From JBPEWY01 sp965224095 (lineage in GTDB: Bacteria; Bacteroidota; Bacteroidia; Flavobacteriales; Flavobacteriaceae), in NCBI GenBank assembly GCA_965224095.1, contig OZ245039.1, positions 2,666,001 to 2,730,000 of the forward strand: 64,000 bases of DNA. The letters run 5' to 3'. The notes beneath the pieces are model-generated. The model saw only the letters and a list, made by a program, of their open reading frames with translations. It was not told the origin of the DNA and made no database searches. This document shows positions 19,001 through 25,205 of this stretch, piece after piece; position 1 is the stretch's first letter, and every line of letters starts with the position of its first letter. The position numbers were made by a program, and so were the translations under genes.

Positions 19001-20568
19001 AGAATGGGAATATCTTAAGTCTTACAAGAAACGGACATAGAAATTCTGATGCAACAAGTTTTGGTATTATGGATAATTTAGAGTATAACTATTATGGGTA
19101 TAGCAATAAGGTTCAAAATGTACAAGAAGTATCGGGAGGCCATGCCACATATGGTTTTAAAAATGGTGCTTATAATTCAATAGAATTTACGTACGATGCC
19201 AATGGAAATATGTTAAAAGATTTAAATAAGGGCATTGGTACTTCAACTACAAATGGCATAACCTATAATCATCTCAATTTACCGTCTGTTGTTGATTTTG
19301 GCAGCGGTAATAAAATTGAGTATTTTTATGACGCTTCCGGTGTCAAATTAAAGAAAGTGGTTACCGAAGAAAGTTCTGTGACAACTACTGAATATGCGGG
19401 GAATGTTATTTATAAGAACAACACCTTGCAGTTTGTAAATACACCGGAGGGTTATGTGGAGGAAAATGGAACGGGAGGCTATCGGTATGTATACCAGTAT
19501 AAGGACCATTTGGGAAATATCCGAGTATCATATACAGATTATAATCAGGATGGAAGTATCACACAGGATGAGATTGTTGAGGAACATAATTACTATCCCT
19601 TTGGACTTGAACATAAAGGTTACAATAATATGGTCAATGGAGTGGAGAACAATTACTTTAATTACAATGGCAAGGAACTGGAGGAATCTCTGGGTCTGAA
19701 CTGGTTGGATTATGGTGCAAGAATGTATGATGCAGCTATCGGCAGGTGGCATGTAACGGACGGCAAGGCAGAACTTTATTTTGCGAACTCGCCCTATAAC
19801 TATGCCCTTAATACCCCAGTAAATGCTATCGATCCTGATGGAAACCTTGTAATCTTTATCAATGGACTAGGTGGGGGTGGTGCTTCATACTGGAGAGGGT
19901 CTAAGTTGGCAGCGCAAAAATTTCGTTACAATACTTTCACACAAACTTATCAAGGATCGAATTTTAAGAGTGTCCCTTATGCTTTTGATGTTGATGTCTC
20001 CAATCATTTAGTAGATCATAAAAGGATGTATATTGATGGTTCCCCTGGCAGCCTCTTCAACAATTTTACTTCAGGGCAAAGGTATCAACAAGGATATGAA
20101 GAAGGGCTCAAGCAAGCCGCTGCAATTATCGGAAGCTTGGCACGAGATCCTCAAGGTAATATTACCGAAACCATAAAAATAATAACCCATAGTATGGGTG
20201 GAGTATATGGAAAAGGTTTTGTAGCTGCATTAAAATATTACATAAAAACTAGCAAGGATCCACAGGTACGAAAAGCTTTAATTACATTGGTTGCCGACTT
20301 TGATCCGTTCCAAGCAGGCGGTAAACTTGGCAAAGCAGATAAGAACACATATACCCAACAATTTATTAATGCCGGGTTCTTAGATTTATTCAATGCTGGT
20401 TTTCTTGCCAATGAAGAGGAGGAAGATGCCGATCAAGTTATCGAAAATGAGAATAAAACTTCTCACTTTATCGAAACTTTTTTAGGAAATATCTCGGATT
20501 TGCAAGAAGGCAAATATGAATGGGATGAAGATAATCAAGAATGGATTTGTACGACTTGTAATGATTAA
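16060..20568 (+). CDS. DUF6443-type RHS protein with a lipase-like C-terminal toxin domain
   Basis: This 1502-residue protein has a signal peptide (ends GMAQ, residue 18). The N-terminal DUF6443 region (VQYFDGLGRPIQTI) is followed by YD repeats, two tandem 159-residue modules at about 564-874, and more YD repeats. The RHS core end reads YYPFGL ... ARMYDAAIGRWHV ... AIDPDG at 1258-1261. The variable tail then has FINGLGGGG, the nucleophile elbow HSMGG (Ser1378), VADFDPF (Asp1413 or 1415) and TSHFI (His1469), a plausible alpha/beta-hydrolase triad. RHS proteins deliver C-terminal toxins in interbacterial competition; a membrane-lipid or ester target is inferred. The next gene, 2 bases downstream, is the likely immunity gene. 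Confidence 0.88.
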   Translation: MKNLIYILFAFPILGMAQTPSQTQNYIVTTSYLNGYISGQEGTATDAEKIVSVQYFDGLGRPIQTIGVKAGGQSQDIITHIEYDFLGRQAKEYLPYTAASNDGGFRSDALNATNTYYDQSKYDTDFPGMTTATINPYSEKLFEPSPLNRVLEQTAPGASWKAGTAFDSNGHSDGHSIKFDRQANTATEVKLYTVSLVYSGTDKIYIPTLNGGGSSDFYAAGELYKTITKDENWKPIDGLNRTTEEFKDKQGRVVLKRTYNNSVAYDTYYVYDHYGNLTYVLPPKAEPHAAKPDATELAELCYQYRYDDRNRLIKKKIPGKGWEEIVYDRLDRPVMTRDAELTSSGKWLVTKYDPFGRVAYTAVKNATGTRISFQNLVNNDPDQFETRLDSGADYLDTYYSSVSKPNIVDEIYTVSYYDDYSFDLNGGTDPGTVYGKTTLDTPKGLPTGTKVKVLGTTSWITTVTYYDDKGRAIYTYTKNEFLGTTDIVENKFDFTGTILESKTTHKKTGKADLVIIDTYIYDHMNRLIKQTQKINSQAEELIAKNTYDEVGQLIKKEVGGTNAGNNSMVTTFKDLVGVDVTGDIITKTTTTGWGNSGLATEQVITGDGYVAYEMPQTNKYLMVGLSSGNASATYSTIDYAIYNRSSGQIYIYEEGVDLGSFGTYQTGDTFRVERVGSTIYYKQNGTVLYTSTVPSTGNLLGDVAIYSNDGKIKNLSLNGSVEGNNSTVTTFKDLVGVDVTGNIITKTTATGWGNSGLATEQVITGDGYVAYEMPQTDRFLMVGLSSGNASASYSTIDYAIYNRSSGQIYIYESGVDLGSFGTYQTGDTFRVERVGSTIYYKQNGTVLYTSTVPSTGNLLGDVAIYSNDGKIKDLILVDATASSGAEPLQVVDYQYNIRGWLTDINDVNSIGDDLFAFNIRYDNPDLGTALYNGNISQTYWRSKNTDQSLKNYRYSYDALNRITSGIDNTGNYNLSSVTYDKNGNILSLTRNGHRNSDATSFGIMDNLEYNYYGYSNKVQNVQEVSGGHATYGFKNGAYNSIEFTYDANGNMLKDLNKGIGTSTTNGITYNHLNLPSVVDFGSGNKIEYFYDASGVKLKKVVTEESSVTTTEYAGNVIYKNNTLQFVNTPEGYVEENGTGGYRYVYQYKDHLGNIRVSYTDYNQDGSITQDEIVEEHNYYPFGLEHKGYNNMVNGVENNYFNYNGKELEESLGLNWLDYGARMYDAAIGRWHVTDGKAELYFANSPYNYALNTPVNAIDPDGNLVIFINGLGGGGASYWRGSKLAAQKFRYNTFTQTYQGSNFKSVPYAFDVDVSNHLVDHKRMYIDGSPGSLFNNFTSGQRYQQGYEEGLKQAAAIIGSLARDPQGNITETIKIITHSMGGVYGKGFVAALKYYIKTSKDPQVRKALITLVADFDPFQAGGKLGKADKNTYTQQFINAGFLDLFNAGFLANEEEEDADQVIENENKTSHFIETFLGNISDLQEGKYEWDEDNQEWICTTCND
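17749..18203 (+). repeat. tandem internal duplication, copy 1
   Basis: First of two nearly identical in-frame units in the RHS gene; the same position in the second copy is exactly 477 bases (159 codons) further on. The unit encodes VTTFKDLVGVDVTG, a GLSSGNAS segment and TFRVERVGSTIYYKQNGT, a beta-sandwich-like, possibly carbohydrate-binding module. Confidence 0.9.
18226..18680 (+). repeat. tandem internal duplication, copy 2
   Basis: Second copy of the 159-codon module, separated from the first by about 22 bases. Differences are mostly silent or conservative (for example TNKYLMV against TDRFLMV), which points to a recent duplication. Confidence 0.9.
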
Positions 20569-20570
20569 AT

Positions 20571-21113
20571 ATGAAACCATCAAGAACAATATCACTCTTT
20601 TTAATTGCTATTTCATTGTTTTTTTCTTGCGCGAAAAAAAATGGTACTTCTGAGGAATTCAGGAACCAGAATAAAGTTACAAAGGGAGTTTATCAGAAGG
20701 ACATCGAACTTTTTGAAGAAGCTATAAAGACCTATTATATTACTGTTAATGAAGCAAAAAAAACCAATCAAGTTATCAATGTCCTAAAAGTTAAAATCGA
20801 TACGATATTTTATGGTCCGTCCGGCAAAGTGGTATTTTTGGCTCTTTTGGACAAAGAAAATAAATATATAAAAAAGCTGAACCCAAACCTCAAAATCGGA
20901 ATCCAATACGCTGGAGAGTGTTACATAGGAATCAACACAAAAGATTCGTTAAGAATAATCGACCAATTAAAATATAGTGTTACATCCTCTGAAAACATGG
21001 AAGATGTTGCAAAAAAGCTAAGAATAACTTATTTGAGAGAAATGGAATATATCCAAGGGAGATATAATATTGACGACAACAGATTTTGGGAAAGCAATGT
21101 ATGGCCTAAATAA
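20571..21113 (+). CDS. putative immunity lipoprotein for the RHS lipase-like toxin
   Basis: This 180-residue lipoprotein has a signal ending LFFSC (Cys20). No domain is recognised. It starts 2 bases after the stop of the RHS toxin gene, the position where cognate immunity genes sit. A periplasmic membrane-anchored immunity protein would fit a lipase acting on membranes from the periplasm. The immunity role is inferred from position and export signal. Confidence 0.7.
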   Translation: MKPSRTISLFLIAISLFFSCAKKNGTSEEFRNQNKVTKGVYQKDIELFEEAIKTYYITVNEAKKTNQVINVLKVKIDTIFYGPSGKVVFLALLDKENKYIKKLNPNLKIGIQYAGECYIGINTKDSLRIIDQLKYSVTSSENMEDVAKKLRITYLREMEYIQGRYNIDDNRFWESNVWPK

Positions 21114-21125
21114 TATTAATTCTAC

Positions 21126-21312
21126 CCCCGCTACCGCTCGATTGTATCGAGTGGTATGATAAAGTAATAGAGAGAAAATATTTCGGTTTAAAAGCTGTGG
21201 TTTTGTAGTATACTGGCCGTTGGCCCGGTTTGTGTAATTTATGTTTATAAAAAAGCAATGAAATACATTCAAAACTTTTATATCGAATATAACCCGAACT
21301 CTTCCTTAAGTC
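21126..21312. repeat. RHS-island repeat, copy 1
   Basis: About 187 bases starting CCCCGCTACCGCTCGATTG. The unit contains a short inverted repeat (CTCGAT TGT ATCGAG), a block of GAGAGAAAATATTTCG, a GGCCGTTGGCCC block and the tail TATAACCCGAACTCTTCC. It lies just after the first toxin/immunity pair. Copies 2 to 4 share the same order and most bases. Confidence 0.9.
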
Positions 21313-21345
21313 CCCGCTACCACTCGATAACTTACCTGAACAAAT

Positions 21346-21535
21346 CCCCCAGCTACCGCTCGATTGTATCGAGTGGTATGATAAAGTAATAGAGAGAAAA
21401 TACTTCGATTTAAAAGCCATGGTTTTATAGTATACCGGCCGTTGGCTCGGTTTGTTATGTAATTTATGCTTGTAAAAAAGCAATGAAATACATTCAAAAA
21501 TGTTTTCATCTCTTTTATACTGTATATAACCCGAA
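21346..21535. repeat. RHS-island repeat, copy 2
   Basis: Second unit, opening CCCCCAGCTACCGCTCG and ending at TATATAACCCGAAC, where it joins directly to copy 3. Its tail (CTCTTTTATACTGTATATAA) matches that of copy 4 more closely than copies 1 and 3 do. Confidence 0.9.
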
Positions 21536-21723
21536 CCCCGCTACCGCTCGATTGTATCGAGTGGTGTGATAAAGTGATAGAGAGAAAATATTTCGATTTA
21601 AAAGCTGTGGTTTTATAGTATACCGGCCGTTGGCCCGATTTGTTATGTAATTTATGCTTATAAAAAAGCAATGAAATACATTCAAAACTTTTATACCGAA
21701 TATAACCCGAACTCTTCCTTAAA
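21536..21723. repeat. RHS-island repeat, copy 3
   Basis: Third unit, directly abutting copy 2, ending TATAACCCGAACTCTTCC. Right after it, 21724-21751 has a small hairpin (AATCCTG ... CAGGATT). Confidence 0.9.
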
Positions 21724-21855
21724 TCCTGGATGAAGCATCGAGCGCAGGATTAAAATTATTAATGAAAGAGATTCATATTTTTATTTTTTAAAGTAAAATC
21801 TTACATTTATTCTCATAAAAACATTTTTATTTACTATAAAATACTTATTTTTTAT

Positions 21856-22293
21856 ATGAAAAAATTGGTTTTTGTAATTAGTAAAGTACTTCTGTTTGTT
21901 AGTATACTAGGTTGTAGTTCTCAGGAAATAAACAAAGAAGACTTACTTGGAAATTGGAAATTGTTATCAAACAGCGATTCTAATTTAATCGATTATCAAG
22001 AAATTTTTATAGAAGAAAATAAAATTTATTATTTTAATGAAAAGGTTGGTTTAAGACCTTCTCAATCTTATTCTATTGAAGGAAATTCTTTAATCATTTT
22101 TGATAGTAGATTTGAGAAAGAAATAAAGCTAGGTAAGATAATTGTATCTGAAAATACTTTTAAAATTAAAAGTGATAAAGGTGTAATTGTTTATGAGAAA
22201 ATTAGTGGATCACCAAATTTAGAACAATATTTATCTAAACAAGTCGATGAAGATAGTTATTGGAATGCCTTTTTTGCAAGGATGAATAGGTAG
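21856..22293 (+). CDS. orphan lipocalin-like lipoprotein, possible displaced immunity protein
   Basis: This 145-residue protein has a lipoprotein signal ending SILGC (Cys20). The following LLGNWKL and alternating strands (IYYFNEK, SYSIEGNSLIIF) look like a small lipocalin-type beta barrel. It stands alone between the repeat block and an RHS fragment, with no toxin in front of it. In RHS islands such lone small proteins are often immunity genes kept after their toxin was replaced; that reading is an inference. Composition is very AT-rich. Confidence 0.65.
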   Translation: MKKLVFVISKVLLFVSILGCSSQEINKEDLLGNWKLLSNSDSNLIDYQEIFIEENKIYYFNEKVGLRPSQSYSIEGNSLIIFDSRFEKEIKLGKIIVSENTFKIKSDKGVIVYEKISGSPNLEQYLSKQVDEDSYWNAFFARMNR

Positions 22294-22324
22294 GTAATGT
22301 TCCAAACGGGCACTTACGAAATAA
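22293..22324 (+). repeat. short cassette-end repeat, copy A
   Basis: GGTAATGTTCCAAACGGG followed by CACTTACGAAATAA lies right at the stop of the lipoprotein gene. A close relative lies at 24078-24111 just after the next immunity-like gene. Confidence 0.6.
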
Positions 22325-22336
22325 GTAAAAACATGA

Positions 22337-23533
22337 TTGATACCCGGAAATACCACCGAATATGCAAATGGGTATGTGTATGAAGGAGGCAGCTTGCAGT
22401 TCTTTCCACAGGCCGAAGGGTATATCTCCCCTAAAAATCCATCCGATCTAAGTTTAGGGTTTAATTATGTATATCAATACAAAGATCATTTAGGGAATAT
22501 ACGATTAAGCTATACCGATAGTGATCCTGACCCGGAAGTAGAAACTTTAGAGATCATCGAAGAGAATAATTATTATCCCTTCGGGCTTAAAATGCGTGGA
22601 TTTAATGAGATGAATTCTGCACTTGGAAATTCTGTAGCCCAGCGATGGAAGTTTGGAGGCAATGAATATCAGGAGGAACTTAATTTAGGATGGTATGATA
22701 TAACAGCTCGAAATTACAATCCTGAGTTAGGCAGGTGGATGAATATAGATCCGTTGGCAGATAAGTTTCCTCAAATAAGTTCTTATGTATACACTCTAAA
22801 CAACCCTATAAATTTTGTTGATTTTGATGGTAGAGAGCCTGATCCTATATTGTTGAGTGTTGTAATGAAAGCTATTCAAAATGCTCCTAAAGCAATTGCT
22901 GAACAAAAGATAGCTAGGTTAAAAGAACAAGCGTCTGGAAGAAGAATAGGAAATGAGAAGAGAACTATACTCTCTTCAGTTCCTTGGACTGAAAAATATG
23001 CTTATAAAGGTGGTTTTTGGAACGCCTTGATAGGCAGAAATGAAATAAAATTTAATGCGGAAATTGATGCTTTTGGAAAGAGTTTTAAGGGAAGAATTAT
23101 TTATACTGCCAAAAAATATAAAGGCCTTACAGAAATACAATCCGTATCAGTTATAAAAAACAGCAAAGGAGGAAGATACTATAATTCATTTGGTATAAGC
23201 GGTTATTTAATTGATTTGAACAAGGATGGCGTATCTATAATAACAATCTCCTTGCCGGATGAACAAACTCATGAGGCCTTTGAGAGAGCATTTAATAATG
23301 CTATTGATGAAGAGTTTGAAAAGTTGTTGGAAGCTAATCCTTCACTTAAGCAATTATATGAGTTAAATTTATTACAAGAAAAGCTCCAGGAAGAATATGC
23401 TAGATTAGCAAAAAATGGGTATGATAATGCATCAGACAATGAAAAAGCTTTCTACGAGCAACTGCGTAAGCAATTAGAAGAGGCGCAAAAAGCATGGGAA
23501 AAAATACAAGAGCAACGTAATAAAAAACAATAA
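22337..23533 (+). CDS. orphan RHS C-terminal cassette (core end plus unknown toxin domain)
   Basis: The frame lacks a proper start: a stop precedes it directly and its first start is TTG 22337. It opens inside an RHS core (YVYQYKDHLGNIRLSYTD, NYYPFGLKMRGFNE, ARNYNPELGRWMNIDPLAD, NPINFVDFDGREP) and continues into about 230 residues of variable tail. The tail has a beta-rich middle and a charged coiled coil at the end (LEEAQKAWEKIQEQ). I recognise no enzyme motif. The core end differs clearly from that of the large RHS gene, so it came from another RHS protein. Such displaced tips can be recombined onto a full RHS gene. The partner gene follows after 2 bases. Confidence 0.75.
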   Translation: MIPGNTTEYANGYVYEGGSLQFFPQAEGYISPKNPSDLSLGFNYVYQYKDHLGNIRLSYTDSDPDPEVETLEIIEENNYYPFGLKMRGFNEMNSALGNSVAQRWKFGGNEYQEELNLGWYDITARNYNPELGRWMNIDPLADKFPQISSYVYTLNNPINFVDFDGREPDPILLSVVMKAIQNAPKAIAEQKIARLKEQASGRRIGNEKRTILSSVPWTEKYAYKGGFWNALIGRNEIKFNAEIDAFGKSFKGRIIYTAKKYKGLTEIQSVSVIKNSKGGRYYNSFGISGYLIDLNKDGVSIITISLPDEQTHEAFERAFNNAIDEEFEKLLEANPSLKQLYELNLLQEKLQEEYARLAKNGYDNASDNEKAFYEQLRKQLEEAQKAWEKIQEQRNKKQ

Positions 23534-23535
23534 GG

Positions 23536-24072
23536 ATGAAAAAGTTTAAATTAACAAAAAGAATACTTATTTTATTATTTTTTATCTTCTTTATCTTTCT
23601 AGCTATTCTCACTTTAAATAGATTCCTAAAAGATGATAGAATAGAGAAGGAAGGTTCTATTTTCCCAGGTAAAGATGCAAAAATATATTTAGAAAATTTT
23701 GACGAGAAAAATATTACTAAAGCAAAAGAAATTCTTAATTTTATTAAAATAGAGAAAAATAATTTTATACATGACTTTTTAAAAAATAATAAGCAAAAAG
23801 TATTTATTTCAAGTCTAAAAAACGAAATTAAATTAAAAAAGGTGGGTAATGAATATAAGTATACGAGCTCACTTGAAATTAACGATTTGGATAAGCATTA
23901 TACAAAAGATTTTGTTGAAAGATTATCTCCATATTTACAATTGAAAAAGATCGATGATTTAGAACTGACATTAGAAATTCCTTTACCTATTGCAGAAGTT
24001 TTGCCTCCTGTAGGTTTTTACTATGGAAATGATTCTGTAGGAGTTATTCCCAAAATAATTGTCAATGATTGA
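23536..24072 (+). CDS. putative immunity protein with one N-terminal membrane segment
   Basis: A 178-residue, Lys-rich protein with a single hydrophobic stretch at residues 11-29 (LILLFFIFFIFLAIL) and a soluble remainder of no known family. It lies 2 bases after the orphan RHS cassette and so is its likely immunity partner. The anchored, probably periplasmic, C-terminal part would meet an incoming toxin there. The role rests on position only. Confidence 0.65.
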   Translation: MKKFKLTKRILILLFFIFFIFLAILTLNRFLKDDRIEKEGSIFPGKDAKIYLENFDEKNITKAKEILNFIKIEKNNFIHDFLKNNKQKVFISSLKNEIKLKKVGNEYKYTSSLEINDLDKHYTKDFVERLSPYLQLKKIDDLELTLEIPLPIAEVLPPVGFYYGNDSVGVIPKIIVND

Positions 24073-24077
24073 TAAGG

Positions 24078-24111
24078 GGTAATGCTCCAAGCGGGTACTT
24101 TTACCAAATAA
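24078..24111 (+). repeat. short cassette-end repeat, copy B
   Basis: GGTAATGCTCCAAGCGGG followed by a TACTTTTACC stretch. It sits 5 bases after the stop of the immunity-like gene and directly before repeat copy 4, mirroring copy A at 22293. Confidence 0.6.
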
Positions 24112-24113
24112 AC

Positions 24114-24317
24114 CCCCGCTACCGCTCGATTGTATCGAGTGGTATGGTAAAGTAATAGAGAGAAAATATTTCGATTTAAAAGCTGTGGTTTTATAGTATA
24201 CCGGCCGTTGGCCCGGTTTGTTATGTAATTTATGCTTATAAAAAAGCAATGAAATACATTCAAAAATGCCTCCTGTCTCTTTTATACTGTATATAACCCG
24301 AACTCTTCCTTAAGTCC
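24114..24317. repeat. RHS-island repeat, copy 4, overlapping the glycosyltransferase 3' end
   Basis: Fourth unit, with the same CCCCGCTACCGCTCGATTG opening. It runs into the last 12 codons of the minus-strand glycosyltransferase gene, so the tail seen in copies 1-3 is a duplicate of that gene's 3' end. Confidence 0.88.
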
Positions 24318-25070
24318 TTTTGTCAGGGGGCGAACCCGATATTTTTTAAGCTTCCTGATAATGCCTTTTAGGGTATTTAAACTAAAAAGACTCCCTTTGT
24401 TAAGGGTTTTAATTTTAGCTCCGGACATATAGTGGTTTTCGCCGTTTGCCATACTGTAAACAGAAGCTGGAAACGGAAAAGGCTGCAGGGAAGTATTTTC
24501 TGTAAGTTCAATGGTTTTATGCCAGTATTCCAGATGGGGCCTGTTTACAAAAATACGATCAATAAGGTCTTTCCTGACAATAATACAGGTTCCGCAAAGG
24601 GTATTAAAGTTTTCTTTGTTTAGCGAGATAAAAGAATCGCCTTCACGGTAAATATATCCTTTCTTAAAATACCATCCCGGACTTTTTTGGGTGCTGTTTT
24701 TATCTACAAAGCTTACAATGCGATTGGAGATAAGATCGTCTGCATCCGAAACCATAAAGTAATCCGGATTGTATTTCCGGGCAAAGGCCACTCCCGCCTG
24801 AATTTTTTTGCTTTTGTCTTCTTCTTTTAAGCCGTTGTTAAGCTCGTTGTTTCCCTTTACCAGATTAGGCGGGTCAAAATCTACCTGGATAAATTCCAAA
24901 TTAGGGTGCTGGAATGAAATATCCGGAATTTCATGGCACACCACTACCAGTTTAAAATTCTGTGAAGCTTGCTGGCATACCGATTTAATACCACGTTCCA
25001 CCAACCTGGAAAAATGATCCCAGGAAGAGGAAACTTTTGAGCTTTTAACCGGCATTATAAAAACTACCAT
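24282..25070 (-). CDS. family 2-type glycosyltransferase
   Basis: This 262-residue cytoplasmic protein has an N-terminal nucleotide-binding half (VVFIMPVKSS) and a DADD motif near residue 111, the DxD-type metal and sugar-nucleotide site of GT-A enzymes. Its short length and lack of membrane segments suit transfer of a single sugar to a surface glycan. Donor and acceptor are unknown. Its 3' end is shared with the RHS-island repeat, so this gene marks the border of the island. A TAtcTTTG element lies at 25102-25109 on its strand. Confidence 0.82.
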   Translation of the reverse strand: MVVFIMPVKSSKVSSSWDHFSRLVERGIKSVCQQASQNFKLVVVCHEIPDISFQHPNLEFIQVDFDPPNLVKGNNELNNGLKEEDKSKKIQAGVAFARKYNPDYFMVSDADDLISNRIVSFVDKNSTQKSPGWYFKKGYIYREGDSFISLNKENFNTLCGTCIIVRKDLIDRIFVNRPHLEYWHKTIELTENTSLQPFPFPASVYSMANGENHYMSGAKIKTLNKGSLFSLNTLKGIIRKLKKYRVRPLTKGLKEEFGLYTV

Positions 25071-25101
25071 ACTAATGGATTTATATTGAATTGATGTCTT
25101 T

Positions 25102-25109
25102 CAAAGATA
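25102..25109 (-). promoter_or_regulatory. -7 element for the glycosyltransferase gene
   Basis: The minus strand reads TATCTTTG, a match to the Bacteroidota TAnnTTTG box, 32 bases before the start codon. I see no good TTG at -33, so the promoter is only half supported. Confidence 0.4.
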
Positions 25110-25205
25110 TAGCATTATAATAACGAACGGGTGGCGGATATTGTATATAAGACCAAAAAAGCTATTAACTCGATAAGTCGCAAAGGGGAATACTAACAAG
25201 ACCGT

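Noticed and set aside
21018..21671. Minus-strand frames of 84, 125 and 121 codons, and similar ones at 23983-24263
   Set aside because: They lie in and across the 190-bp repeats, share their sequence only because the repeats do, and show no domain or start-site support. Shadows of repeats, not genes.
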